Below the pieces are notes generated by a model, which did no database searches, was not told the origin of the DNA, and worked only from the letters and a program-made list of their open reading frames with translations. Shown piece after piece: positions 45,065 to 54,644 of a stretch of DNA of 64,000 nt (the first letter of the stretch is position 1; each line of letters begins with the position of its first letter). The DNA lies in assembly GCA_951812975.1 (NCBI GenBank), contig CATOTC010000001.1, forward strand, positions 124,001 through 188,000, given 5' to 3'. Source of the DNA: an uncultured Acidimicrobiales bacterium. Its GTDB lineage: Bacteria; Actinomycetota; Acidimicrobiia; Acidimicrobiales; Aldehydirespiratoraceae. The position numbers and the translations under genes are program-made.

Positions 45065-45820
<756 letters not shown>

Positions 45821-45823
45821 ACC

Positions 45824-47053
45824 ATGGCTCTCCGCTCAACCGTCAAATCCGACTTCCCGCTACTCGACCAGCAGTTCCACGGTCATCAGCTCGTCTACCT
45901 CGACTCCGCCAACACCTCGCAGAAGCCCCAGGCGGTCATCGACGCAATGACCGACTACTACGAGACGACCAACGCCAACGTCCACCGCGGCAGCTACGAG
46001 CTCGCGGTGCGGGCAACAGACGCACTAGAGGGAGCCCGAGCCAAAGTCGGGGCCTTCATCAACGCTGAATCGAACTCCGAGATCGTCTTCACCAAGAACG
46101 CAACCGAGTCGATGAACCTGCTGGCCCACTGTTGGGGTGAGCACAGTCTCAAGGCAGGGGACGCAGTGGTGATCAGCGAGATGGAACACCACGCCAACAT
46201 CGTTCCCTGGCACATGCTGCGAGCCCGAAAAGGCATAGAACTTCGTTGGATCCCAGTCGATGCGTCCGGCCATCTTGATCTCAGCGACCTCGATCGGCTC
46301 CTCGACGGGGCCAAGCTGCTGTCGGTGACGGCCATGAGCAACGTGCTGGGCACACTCAACCCGATCGCCGCACTGGCAGAACGGGCTCACGACGCCGGAG
46401 CGCTGATGGTCGTCGACGCCAGCCAGTACGTTCCCCACGTACCCACCGACGTGCAAGCACTCGGAGCGGACTTCCTGGTCTTCACCGGTCACAAGATGCT
46501 CGCACCGATGGGGATCGGCGTGCTCTGGGCCCGCGCCGAACACCTCGAAGCCATGCCGCCGTTCCTCGGCGGCGGAGAGATGATACTAAGCGTCACCAAG
46601 GACGGTTTCACGACCAACGACGTGCCCTGGAAATTCGAGGCAGGAACACCGATGGTCGCCGAAGCGGTCGGCCTCGGCGCAGCCGTCGACTATCTCAGCG
46701 ATCTCGGCATGTCCAATGTCCGCCAACACGAGGTTGAACTGACCGCATACGCGCTGCGAACGCTCACAGAGCGCCACGGCGACAAGATCACCATCCACGG
46801 ACCTGCCGAGCCGGCGGAGCGCGGCGGAGTGATGTCTTTCGCCTACGCCGACGTGCACCCCCACGATGTGGCCCAGGTACTCGACCAGTCCGGGATCGCG
46901 GTGCGCGCAGGACACCATTGCGCCAAGCCGCTCATGGACGTGCTCGGAACCAGTGCCACCTCGCGTGCCTCCCTGTACGTCTACAACGACAAGTCCGACC
47001 TCGACAAGCTCGCCGACGCCCTCAGCGCGGTCGACGACATCTTCTCGTTCTAG
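45824..47053 (+). CDS. sufS: Cysteine desulfurase SufS
   Basis: A 409-residue PLP enzyme of the SufS type: 'YLDSANTSQKPQAVIDAM' N-terminus, 'MEHHANIVPWHM', PLP lysine in 'FTGHKMLAPMGIGVLW', and catalytic Cys in 'VRAGHHCAKPLMDVLG'. It mobilises sulfur from cysteine to SufU. It starts 3 bp after sufC and precedes sufU by 11 bp. Confidence 0.96.
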   Translation: MALRSTVKSDFPLLDQQFHGHQLVYLDSANTSQKPQAVIDAMTDYYETTNANVHRGSYELAVRATDALEGARAKVGAFINAESNSEIVFTKNATESMNLLAHCWGEHSLKAGDAVVISEMEHHANIVPWHMLRARKGIELRWIPVDASGHLDLSDLDRLLDGAKLLSVTAMSNVLGTLNPIAALAERAHDAGALMVVDASQYVPHVPTDVQALGADFLVFTGHKMLAPMGIGVLWARAEHLEAMPPFLGGGEMILSVTKDGFTTNDVPWKFEAGTPMVAEAVGLGAAVDYLSDLGMSNVRQHEVELTAYALRTLTERHGDKITIHGPAEPAERGGVMSFAYADVHPHDVAQVLDQSGIAVRAGHHCAKPLMDVLGTSATSRASLYVYNDKSDLDKLADALSAVDDIFSF

Positions 47054-47064
47054 GAGACCACAAG

Positions 47065-47547
47065 ATGATTGGCCTCGAAGACCTCTATCGCGAGATCATC
47101 CTCGACCACTACCGGACACCCCGCAATCGCGGAGAGCTCGAAACTCCTCCGGCGCGCCGTGCCGAGGGCTTCAACCCCTTGTGCGGTGACGAGATCATCG
47201 TCTACCTGCAAGTCGACGAGGCAGGCGTGATCGACGATGTCGCGATCGGCGGCCAGGGTTGTTCCATCAGTCAGTCATCGGCGTCGATGATGTCGGTGGC
47301 GATCAAGGGCAAGACGGTTGAAGACGCCCGCAAGCTGATCGTGGCCTTCAAGGGACTCATGTCGATCCACGAGACCGATATCGGCGGCGACGGCAGCGAG
47401 ACCGCTCTGGGGATAGACCTCGAGGGCGCCTCTGAGGGCATGCAACTCGGCGATCTCGAAGCGTTGCGCGGGGTGGTCAAGTTCCCGATACGAATCAAGT
47501 GCGCGACACTGAGCTGGAACACACTCGCCCAGGTGCTCGACGAATAG
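47065..47547 (+). CDS. sufU: Sulfur-transfer protein SufU
   Basis: A 160-residue IscU-like protein with the SufU zinc site: C40 (NPLCGDE), C66 (GQGCSIS) and a third Cys in 'IKCATLSW'. The SufU-specific insertion between Cys2 and Cys3 is present. ATG 47065 with GGAG upstream is chosen; the frame extends back into sufS. It accepts sulfur from SufS. Confidence 0.95.
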   Translation: MIGLEDLYREIILDHYRTPRNRGELETPPARRAEGFNPLCGDEIIVYLQVDEAGVIDDVAIGGQGCSISQSSASMMSVAIKGKTVEDARKLIVAFKGLMSIHETDIGGDGSETALGIDLEGASEGMQLGDLEALRGVVKFPIRIKCATLSWNTLAQVLDE

Positions 47548-47622
47548 CGTCGCCATTTCGTTCTGGCGGCGCCATGCGCCGGTTTCCGCGCCGTAGCACC
47601 GCCAGAACGGGAGAAATGGGGT

Positions 47623-47910
47623 TCAACGGCTGAGTTTCTCGACCCGTTCGATCCAGGCGCGGTCATTGTCTGATATTCCGCCCGCAGCGTGGTCGGTGAT
47701 GGCAACGTCCACCCGGTTGTAGACATTGCTCCACTCTGGATGGTGGAACAACTTCTCTGAGACGAGTGCTACTTCGGCCATGAAACCGAAAGCCTCAACG
47801 AAATCGTCGAACTGATACGAACGGCGCAGTCGATCGCCGTCACGTCGCCATTCGGGAAACTGCGTCAACAGTTCTGCAATCTCATCGTCGCTCAGCAGAG
47901 TTCTAGCCAT
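47623..47910 (-). CDS. 4a-hydroxytetrahydrobiopterin dehydratase (pterin carbinolamine dehydratase)
   Basis: A 95-residue protein with the PCD active-site pattern 'EKLFHHPEWSNVYNRVDVAITDHAAGG' (two adjacent His, then Pro-Glu-Trp, and a later His). It recycles oxidised pterin; in bacteria it may also act in molybdopterin or other pterin metabolism. ATG 47910 is preferred over a TTG at 47934. It follows sufC2 by 27 bp. Confidence 0.9.
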   Translation of the reverse strand: MARTLLSDDEIAELLTQFPEWRRDGDRLRRSYQFDDFVEAFGFMAEVALVSEKLFHHPEWSNVYNRVDVAITDHAAGGISDNDRAWIERVEKLSR

Positions 47911-47937
47911 GGCAACAGTCTGCCCCAGCGACAAGCT

Positions 47938-48765
47938 TCAAGCGAGCGGATCGGCGAACGGATCGGCGAACGGATCGCTAAAGGGGCCGTCTAGGACCGG
48001 ATCCGCGGGGAGCTTTGCCGACGATGCGACCGCCGGTGGCGCATCACTCCAACGTTCGTAACCGGTGTCCTCCAACTCTTGAGCCAACTCAGCGCCACCG
48101 GTCTGTTGAATCCGTCCCCCGGCAAGGACGTGCACCGTGTCGGGCCGGAGCTGCTCGAACAGGCGGCTGTAGTGGGTGATGGCGAGCACTCCCACGGAGT
48201 CCTCCTCAGTCGCCGCCTCCACCCGTGCGCCGACCAGGCGCAAGGCGTCGAAGTCAAGACCCGAGTCAAGTTCGTCGAGGATCGCGAAACGGGGACGCAG
48301 CACCCCGAGTTGGAGCGTCTCATTGCGTTTCTTCTCACCACCGGAGAGATCCACGTTGAGCGGTCGTGTGAGGAACTTCTCGTCGAAACCGATGCGCTCG
48401 GCCTCGACGCGCATCGACGATTCGATCTCATCGGCATTGTCGCTGCTGCTCACCGACGCTCGCAGCAGGTCGGCGAGCGCCACTCCGGGAACCTCCGTCG
48501 GATACTGCATCGCCAGGAACAGACCGGCCTGGGCCCGCTCCCAAGCAGGCAGGTCCAACAGCTCGACGCCGTCGAGCAGTGCCGAGCCGCCGAGCACCTC
48601 GAATCCGGGGCGGCCCGCCAACACGTGGGCCAAGGTCGACTTTCCGGACCCGTTGGGACCCATCACCGCGTGGACTTCTCCCGAGGCCATCGCAAGATCG
48701 ACGCCCTTGAGGATCTCCTGTCCACCAACCCGGGCCCGCAGTCCCTCGATCACGAGCTCACTCAT
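47938..48765 (-). CDS. sufC: Fe-S cluster assembly ATPase SufC (second copy, with repeat tail)
   Basis: A 275-residue ATPase: Walker A GPNGSGKST, 'FLAMQYPTEVPGVALADLLRAS', signature 'DLSGGEKKRNETLQLGVLRPRFAILDELDSGLDFDALR' spread over about 145-180. It resembles the plus-strand SufC but diverges throughout. The last 35 residues form a tail ending in DPFADPFADPLA, encoded by near-identical 12-bp units. It overlaps the Rieske gene by 8 bp in the sufB...sufD-Rieske-sufC order. DELDSG replaces the usual DETDSG. Confidence 0.93.
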   Translation of the reverse strand: MSELVIEGLRARVGGQEILKGVDLAMASGEVHAVMGPNGSGKSTLAHVLAGRPGFEVLGGSALLDGVELLDLPAWERAQAGLFLAMQYPTEVPGVALADLLRASVSSSDNADEIESSMRVEAERIGFDEKFLTRPLNVDLSGGEKKRNETLQLGVLRPRFAILDELDSGLDFDALRLVGARVEAATEEDSVGVLAITHYSRLFEQLRPDTVHVLAGGRIQQTGGAELAQELEDTGYERWSDAPPAVASSAKLPADPVLDGPFSDPFADPFADPLA

Positions 48766-49129
48766 CGAAACGCCCCCGAGTCACCGGGTCCCGAGTCCTC
48801 AAGGGTTCAGACCCCTCATCGATCACGAGCTGGATCATTCCGTCGACGACAGACACTTCATACACCGGCACTGCACGGATCGCCGGCAGTGTCTCGGCAT
48901 CGCCGGTCTTCAGGTTGAACATCGCCCCGTGGCGCCAACACTCGAGCAGACACTCCTCGGTGTCGACGTAGCCCTCAGACAAGGAGACGTCCTCGTGACT
49001 GCAGATGTCGCCGATGGCATACACGTCGTCATCGATGCGCACAAGCGAGATCTGATGCCCCTCCATCTCCACCTTGCGCGCCGTGCCCGCCTCAAGCTCG
49101 ACCAGGGGGAACAACACGTGAACGCTCAC
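48758..49129 (-). CDS. Rieske-type [2Fe-2S] ferredoxin-like protein of the suf cluster
   Basis: A 123-residue single Rieske domain with C-S-H (CSHEDVSL) and C-W-R-H (CWRHGA), giving Cys-x-His and Cys-x2-His ligands. This small type is found in actinobacterial suf operons between sufD and sufC. It likely supplies electrons for cluster assembly. GTG 49129 overlaps the sufD stop, and its stop overlaps sufC2. Confidence 0.92.
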   Translation of the reverse strand: MSVHVLFPLVELEAGTARKVEMEGHQISLVRIDDDVYAIGDICSHEDVSLSEGYVDTEECLLECWRHGAMFNLKTGDAETLPAIRAVPVYEVSVVDGMIQLVIDEGSEPLRTRDPVTRGRFDE

Positions 49130-50394
49130 GACACGACCCCCTCGGATCGCCTCTGGCGGCTCAGTTTGGCGTCTATCGCCGACCTGAGCGGCTCGCGCAT
49201 TGCTTTTACCGGCAACGTCTCAAGCACCTCGCCCAGGAACCCGGCCACGATCAGACGCTCCGCCTCGCCGGTGGGAACACCGCGGCTCTCCAGATAGAAC
49301 CGCTGCTCAGCATCTACAGGACCGACCGCGGATGCATGGCTGCAGCGCACATCGTTGTTCTCGATCTCAAGGTTCGGGACCGATTCAACCCAGGCGTCCT
49401 CACCGAGTTTCAGGTTTCGGTTGGTCTGGAAGGCATTGGTTCCCCGAGCATCGGGACGCACTCGGATAAGACCCGTGTAGATGCTGCGGGACTCGTCACT
49501 CACGACACCCTTGTAGAGCAGGTTGGAGGTCGTGTCCGCAGCGACATGATCCTGATAGGTGCGGAAATCGAGTCCCTGTCGACCGTCACCGAAGTACAGC
49601 GCCGAGAGATCACAATCGGCGCCGCGGCCCACCAGGCGCACATCGGACCGCGTGCGGGCATAGCCGCCGCCGAAGGCCGCTGTGGAGACGGTCAGCCTGG
49701 CGTCGCGCCCAGCCCTCCCCAACTGCGAGCAGAACTGCCAGGTGCTGGAGCCGAGCTGCTGGACGTTGAGGTATCCGAGCCGGCCCGCAGGCGACACGTC
49801 GAGCTCGGTAACCGGGCAGACCAGCAGGGGGCCGCTCTCAGATGTGTGGTGATCAAGCACTTCGGCCTGCGCATCGGCGCCAATGTCGACAACCAGCCGA
49901 GGGAACGCGGCGGCCCGGTCACCGGTCACATGGTGCGTCACCACGATCGGCTTGTGCAGCACAACGCCGGGCGGCACTCGAATCAGCACCGGGTCGGCGA
50001 CGAAGGCGTCATTGAGGATCGTGAAGTAGCCCGCGGCCTCGCTGCCCACCGCCCCCAGAAGGTCGGGTCCCTGCTCAGCGGTTGTGAGCGGACCCACGTA
50101 GACACCGGCGGCACTGAGCTCGTCGGCCGACTCGACCGAGACGATCCGCCCGTTGACGGTGCGGACCACAGCGGACGAGTCAAGCTCGAAATCAGGCGTC
50201 GGAGCGGCGCAGGGCTGCGATGAGGGAACGAACTCTGAAAGGTCGAACTCCCGGATTGCGCTGTAGCGCCACTCCTCGTCGGCCACGTCCGGCGGTACCG
50301 CCGCGGCGAAGTCCTCCGCTGCTCGCACCCGGCGATCAACGAGCCACGACGGGCCAGCCAAGGCCCTTGCGGCGTCTGTTGAGAATTCAGTCAT
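49126..50394 (-). CDS. sufD: Fe-S cluster assembly protein SufD
   Basis: A 422-residue SufB/D-family beta-helix protein with 'DEEWRYSAIREFDLSEF' at the N-terminus, 'RSDVRLVGRGADCDLSALYFGDGRQGLDFRTYQDH', 'YTGLIRVRPDARGTNAFQTNRNLKLG' and 'CSHASAVGPVDAEQRFYLESRGVPTGEAERLIVAGFL', all SufD-type. It partners SufB and SufC as scaffold. A 315-bp repeat-bearing gap separates it from the next upstream gene. Confidence 0.94.
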   Translation of the reverse strand: MTEFSTDAARALAGPSWLVDRRVRAAEDFAAAVPPDVADEEWRYSAIREFDLSEFVPSSQPCAAPTPDFELDSSAVVRTVNGRIVSVESADELSAAGVYVGPLTTAEQGPDLLGAVGSEAAGYFTILNDAFVADPVLIRVPPGVVLHKPIVVTHHVTGDRAAAFPRLVVDIGADAQAEVLDHHTSESGPLLVCPVTELDVSPAGRLGYLNVQQLGSSTWQFCSQLGRAGRDARLTVSTAAFGGGYARTRSDVRLVGRGADCDLSALYFGDGRQGLDFRTYQDHVAADTTSNLLYKGVVSDESRSIYTGLIRVRPDARGTNAFQTNRNLKLGEDAWVESVPNLEIENNDVRCSHASAVGPVDAEQRFYLESRGVPTGEAERLIVAGFLGEVLETLPVKAMREPLRSAIDAKLSRQRRSEGVVS

Positions 50395-50509
50395 GACCCT
50401 GCCCGATGAAGACGGCCCGAGGGCCGGTAAACACCGGCAATGCTACCGCCGCCACCATCATGCGGCACCAGCCCCGCCTACTTCGGCGACCCCTCTCCCC
50501 CAACACCCC

Positions 50510-50703
50510 CGCGCCTCCAGCTACGCCCGGCGCAAACAACGCCCCCGCGGCTCCGGCCACGCCCGGCGCAAACCACACACCACAACGCCCCGCGGCTCCG
50601 GCCACGCCCGGCGCAAACCACACACCACAACGCCCCCGCGGCTCCAGCTACGCCCGGCGCAAACAACGCCCCCGCGGCTCCAGCCACGCCCGGCGCAAAC
50701 AAC
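50510..50703. repeat. Tandem array of five GC-rich units
   Basis: Five copies of a core GCTCC-R-GC-Y-ACGCCCGGCGCAAAC lie between sufD and the next gene, with spacers such as CAACGCCCCCGCG and the longer CACACCACAACGCC. Spacing is irregular (about 36-48 bp). Single relatives occur at 16894-16915 and, reversed, at 19221-19240. The 50395-50708 interval contains nothing else recognisable. Confidence 0.8.
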
Positions 50704-50708
50704 AACTC

Positions 50709-51059
50709 TCAGCGGGGGCGGCGACGAAGGAAACGACCCAACCCCCGGCGCGAGGCTTTCTGCTGCTCGGCTTCGATCTCCTGCAGCACCTCCGGCGCGG
50801 CCTCGTTGATGATGTCCTCCGCGGCGTCGAGCAACGCACCGATGCTGTCATCGCTGCCGAGACTCGAGGGTTCCGCCGGCGTGGCAGGGGTGATCAGCGA
50901 TCCGTGGCTCCAGTTCACATCCGCCATGCGCCGGGTGTACTTCGGGCAGTCGTCGGGGCAGCGCCAAGGCGCTTCGGGGGCCAGGTCGAGGTCGCACTTG
51001 CGGACCGTGTCGCCATTGGCATACGTGCGGGATTCAAAGTACTTGCAGTCCTGGCGCAT
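50709..51059 (-). CDS. Conserved Cys-motif hypothetical protein in the suf cluster
   Basis: A 116-residue protein starting MRQDCKYFESRTY, with Cys at 'KCDLDLAPEAPWRCPDDCPKY'. The four Cys look like a small metal or Fe-S site. The C-terminus is Arg-rich (GLGRFLRRRPR). Internal ATGs at 51065 and 51071 give slightly longer forms. It lies between sufB and sufD on the same strand; function unknown, though a metal-linked role is plausible. Confidence 0.7.
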   Translation of the reverse strand: MRQDCKYFESRTYANGDTVRKCDLDLAPEAPWRCPDDCPKYTRRMADVNWSHGSLITPATPAEPSSLGSDDSIGALLDAAEDIINEAAPEVLQEIEAEQQKASRRGLGRFLRRRPR

Positions 51060-51153
51060 CGGCATGCCCATATTGTCGCGCAGCGATGGCGCTGCGTCAC
51101 TAACCCGATCGACTGATCTGCCGGGCGAACCGCAGCGCGTCAACCGCGGCGCG

Positions 51154-52557
51154 TCAGCCGACGCTTCCCTCCATCTGCAGTTCGATCAAGCGGCTCCACT
51201 CGACTGCGTACTCCATCGGCAGAGTACGCGTGACCGGCTCGATGAAGCCGTTGACGATCATGCCCATCGCCTGTTCCTCTGTCAGGCCGCGACTCTGCAG
51301 ATAGAACAGTTGCTCGTCGGCCACCCGGCTCACCGTGGCCTCATGGCCGATGATGGCGTCACCAGAACCGACCTCCATGTAGGGGTAGGTGTCGGAGACG
51401 GAGTCCTCATCGAGGATGAGCGCGTCGCACTGCACATGGCTCTTGCAACCGTAGGCATCGTCCTCAACTCGCACCAGACCTCGATACGAGGTGCGGCCGC
51501 CGTCCTTGGATATCGATTTCGAGACGATCTTGGAGGTCGTCTCGGGCGCCGCGTGGGTCATCTTGGCACCAGTGTCCTGATGCTGGTTCGGCCCGGCGTA
51601 AGCAACAGAGAGCACCTCACCGGAGGCTTTGGGGCCGGCGAGTACTACCGCCGGATACTTCATGGTGAGTTTCGAGCCGATGTTGCCGTCGATCCACTCC
51701 ATGTGGCCTTCAGCTTCCACGTAGGCACGTTTGGTGACCAGGTTGAATACGTTGTCGGACCAGTTCTGGATGGTGGTGTAGGTCACCCGCGCCGACGGCT
51801 TGACGATGATCTCGACGACTGCTGAATGCAGTGAGTCGGACGTGTAGGTCGGTGCCGAGCAGCCCTCGATGTAGTGCACCTTGGAACCCTCGTCCGCGAT
51901 GATCAGGGTGCGCTCGAACTGGCCCATGTTCTCGGCGTTGATCCGGAAGTAGGCCTGCAACGGCATTTCGACCTCGACGCCGGGGGGCACGTAGATGAAC
52001 GAGCCTCCCGACCAGGCGGAGCTGTTGAGCGCCGAGAACTTGTTGTCGTTGGGCGGGATGACCTTGCCGAAGTACCGCTTGACCATGTCGGGGTACTCGC
52101 GCAGCGCAGTGTCCATGTCGGAGAACAGCACACCCTGTGCTTCGAGGTCTTCGCGATTGCGGTGGTATACGACCTCGGATTCGTACTGGGCGGTCACCCC
52201 GGCAAGATACTTGCGCTCCGCCTCAGGGATGCCGAGCTTCTCGTAGGTGTTCTTGATGGACTCGGGGACGTCGTCCCAGTCGTCGCTGAGTTCTTCGGTG
52301 GGCTTGATGTAGTAGTAGATGTTGTCGAAGTCGATGTCGGACATGTCGCCACCCCAGTGGGGCATCGGGCGGTTTCCGAATCGCTGGTACGACTTCAGGC
52401 GAAAGTCGAGCATCCACTGAGGCTCGCCCTTGAGCCAGGACATCTCGCGGAGAATCTCCTCGTTGAGCCCTTTCTGGGGCTTGAAGACGTAGTCTTCCTC
52501 GTCGCTCCACCCCAGTTGGTACTTGCCGAGGTCGACGCCGATGTCGGTGGATGTCAT
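51154..52557 (-). CDS. sufB: Fe-S cluster assembly protein SufB
   Basis: A 467-residue SufB with '[38 protein letters not shown]', '[24 protein letters not shown]', '[12 protein letters not shown]', and '[49 protein letters not shown]', the standard core. It is the scaffold on which clusters are built. It is the first gene of the minus-strand suf unit; a palindromic element lies upstream. Confidence 0.97.
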   Translation of the reverse strand: MTSTDIGVDLGKYQLGWSDEEDYVFKPQKGLNEEILREMSWLKGEPQWMLDFRLKSYQRFGNRPMPHWGGDMSDIDFDNIYYYIKPTEELSDDWDDVPESIKNTYEKLGIPEAERKYLAGVTAQYESEVVYHRNREDLEAQGVLFSDMDTALREYPDMVKRYFGKVIPPNDNKFSALNSSAWSGGSFIYVPPGVEVEMPLQAYFRINAENMGQFERTLIIADEGSKVHYIEGCSAPTYTSDSLHSAVVEIIVKPSARVTYTTIQNWSDNVFNLVTKRAYVEAEGHMEWIDGNIGSKLTMKYPAVVLAGPKASGEVLSVAYAGPNQHQDTGAKMTHAAPETTSKIVSKSISKDGGRTSYRGLVRVEDDAYGCKSHVQCDALILDEDSVSDTYPYMEVGSGDAIIGHEATVSRVADEQLFYLQSRGLTEEQAMGMIVNGFIEPVTRTLPMEYAVEWSRLIELQMEGSVG

Positions 52558-52596
52558 GATTTGTCGCTCCTAGAGGCGCTGCTCAACCTATTTCTC

Positions 52597-52618
52597 CTAT
52601 CCAGATAGTAACAACTAT
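52597..52618. promoter_or_regulatory. Overlapping palindromes upstream of sufB, candidate operator
   Basis: CTATC-CA-GATAG (52597-52608) overlaps ATAGT-AACA-ACTAT (52605-52618). They lie 40-61 bp upstream of sufB and cover a TACTAT -10-like hexamer on the minus strand. They may bind an Fe-S-sensing repressor (Rrf2 or SufR type); no such gene is beside sufB. Confidence 0.45.
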
Positions 52619-52652
52619 GAGACCGAACGTCTACGGTTTATGCGCCGCTGTG

Positions 52653-53171
52653 TCAATCGATTCGGCGCAGTTGAGAAGGGTAGTAGCGGGCTCGGCGGAT
52701 GTAGCTCTCGACGTTGAGGCTGTTGGCCCCCTCGGTGAGTGCGTTCTCGCGGATTCGGGCCGGCACCCCCAACGCCATCGCCAAGGCGGGCACGACCATC
52801 TTCGCTGGAACCATCGCGGACGCTCCGATGAGCGCCTCAGGTCCGACGACCGCATCGTGCAGAATCACCGAACCGCTGCCAACCAGTGAACGGTCCAGGA
52901 TCTGGCAGCCCTCGAGATGGGCCAGGTGGCCGATCGTCACATAGTCGCCGATGATTGTGGAGTGCACCTCAGTGCAATGAAGCACCGCGCCGTCCTGGAT
53001 CGACGAGCCCCGTCCGACGCTGATCACGTTGTCATCGGCGCGGATCACCGCGTTGGGCCACACAGAACTCTGTGGGCCGAGGATCACGCTGCCGATGAGG
53101 GTGGCGTCTGGATGGACGTAGGCGTCAGCGTCGATTTCGGGGATGCGGTCGCCGAGGGCGTAGATCGGCAT
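52653..53171 (-). CDS. Gamma-carbonic anhydrase-like hexapeptide-repeat protein
   Basis: A 172-residue left-handed beta-helix protein ('YVHPDATLIGSVILGPQSSVWPNAVIRAD', 'GRGSSIQDGAVLHC', 'IGDYVTIGHLAHLEGC'). Two zinc ligands expected of gamma-CA are present (LHC and IGH), but the third, normally H in LHGC, is E here. So activity is uncertain. It overlaps the flavin reductase gene by 1 bp (TGATG). Confidence 0.88.
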   Translation of the reverse strand: MPIYALGDRIPEIDADAYVHPDATLIGSVILGPQSSVWPNAVIRADDNVISVGRGSSIQDGAVLHCTEVHSTIIGDYVTIGHLAHLEGCQILDRSLVGSGSVILHDAVVGPEALIGASAMVPAKMVVPALAMALGVPARIRENALTEGANSLNVESYIRRARYYPSQLRRID

Positions 53172-53650
53172 CAGATCTGCTCGAAACGGCCGTAACCACC
53201 ACGGAAGAACAGGAGGGGGCCATTGTCGTTCTCGGTCGAGAGTCCCTTGACCAGGCCTACGACGATGTCGTGGTCGCCGCCGTCGTGTACGGCATGGAGT
53301 TCACAGTCGATCCACGCAATCGAGCCGCTGATAACCGGGGAGCCGGTGACTCTGGTGCTCCATTCGATCCCGGCGAACTTGTCGTCGGCCTTGCTGGCGA
53401 ACACCCCGCACACGTCGGCTTGGTCGTCGCCGAGCACGTTCACGCAGAATCGGTCCGTTCCAGACATCTTCGCCCAGGTCGCCGATTCCTTGCCCGGGCA
53501 GAACATCACCAGCGGAGGATCCAGCGAGACGCTCGCGAAAGACCCGATCGCCATGCCGACAGGACCCTGCTCGGTCGGGGCGGTCACCACAGTCACACCC
53601 GTCGGGAAATGGCCGAGCACCCGGCGGAACTCACTCGAGTCGATGGCCAT
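53171..53650 (-). CDS. Flavin reductase-like FMN-binding protein
   Basis: A 159-residue protein with 'FRRVLGHFPTGVTVVTAPTEQGPVGMAIGSFASVSLDPPLVMFCPGKESATW', spread over residues 7-60, typical of flavin reductases of two-component monooxygenases. 'CELHAVHDGGDHDIVVGLV' is near the C-terminus. Translationally coupled on both sides. Partner oxygenase not seen. Confidence 0.9.
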   Translation of the reverse strand: MAIDSSEFRRVLGHFPTGVTVVTAPTEQGPVGMAIGSFASVSLDPPLVMFCPGKESATWAKMSGTDRFCVNVLGDDQADVCGVFASKADDKFAGIEWSTRVTGSPVISGSIAWIDCELHAVHDGGDHDIVVGLVKGLSTENDNGPLLFFRGGYGRFEQI

Positions 53651-54540
53651 CAGATCCCTCCTGAGGTCGAACGGGAGCTCTGGGCAGCGAAGGTCAGACT
53701 CGTGCCTTCGGTAGCCGCCAGCACGCTGCTCACCCCGACCTCAGAACCCCGTTCGCCCAAACGCTGCACCATCTCGTCGACCGAGGCGTCGTCGTGGGCG
53801 GGGTCGTGGTGGAACAGCACCAGCGTCTCGACCCCGGCTTGGCGGGCGACCTCGAGAGCGTAGTCGGGGGTGCTGTGACCCCAGCGCTGTTTCATCATCA
53901 GTTCGTCGGGCCACAGCTGTCCGTCATGGATCAACAGGTCCGCACCGTCACACAGTTCAAGTACCCGATCGTCGACATGGGTCGGGTCGTCGACAGGTTC
54001 CTGGTGGTCTGGAACATAGGCGACCGAGAATCCGTGGAGATCAAGCCGGTAGCCGTTGGTCCTGCCCACATGAGGTACGGGCCTCGCCATGACCGAGGCG
54101 AGGCCCAGCACGAAGTCGCTGCTGCTGACGTCGTGGAAATTGATCGTGGCCGGGAGGTCTGCAGTACGGATCGGGAAGAACGGCGGGGCGATGAAACGAT
54201 CGAACGCCTCCGCCAGCGACTCCGGCGGCCCGGCCGATCCGTAGATGTTCAGCGTGGTATCCGGGCACAGCAAAGGAGCAAAGAACGGCAGACCCTGAAT
54301 ATGGTCCCAGTGGAGGTGCGTGACCAGCGCATTGACCGTCAAGGAGGATTGGCCGGCCAGCGCATGGCCCCAGGGGCGTAGCCCGGTGCCGAGGTCCAAG
54401 ACGATCGGGTCCGCCTCGGCTGTTTCCACCGAAACGCAACTGGTATTGCCGCCGTAGCGCTGCACCGTGGGGCAACTGCACGGTGTCGAACCGCGGACAC
54501 CGTGGAACGACACAACGACAGTCTCTTGCGTATCCCCCAT
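53650..54540 (-). CDS. MBL-fold metallo-hydrolase (cyclic phosphodiesterase-like)
   Basis: A 296-residue beta-lactamase-fold protein with 'HGVRGSTPCSCPTVQRYGGNTSC', THLHWDH (H-x-H-x-D-H metal site) and 'LLIHDGQLWPDELM'. This resembles tRNase Z/PhnP/cyclic nucleotide phosphodiesterase relatives. ATG 54540 is the natural start; the frame extends to 54579. Its stop overlaps the flavin reductase start (TGATG). Confidence 0.87.
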   Translation of the reverse strand: MGDTQETVVVSFHGVRGSTPCSCPTVQRYGGNTSCVSVETAEADPIVLDLGTGLRPWGHALAGQSSLTVNALVTHLHWDHIQGLPFFAPLLCPDTTLNIYGSAGPPESLAEAFDRFIAPPFFPIRTADLPATINFHDVSSSDFVLGLASVMARPVPHVGRTNGYRLDLHGFSVAYVPDHQEPVDDPTHVDDRVLELCDGADLLIHDGQLWPDELMMKQRWGHSTPDYALEVARQAGVETLVLFHHDPAHDDASVDEMVQRLGERGSEVGVSSVLAATEGTSLTFAAQSSRSTSGGI

Positions 54541-54644
54541 TGGCTTTGAACCGTACGCGAGCCGACAAGCGTCGCACACCGAGTGTGACGGATGTCGCTT
54601 CTGTCAGCGTGACCGCCAACTTCTTCGTGTGCCACAGTTGACGG

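Noticed and set aside
50510-50703. Possible CRISPR array
   Set aside because: The units are GC-rich, irregularly spaced and spacers are themselves repeats; there is no cas gene nearby.
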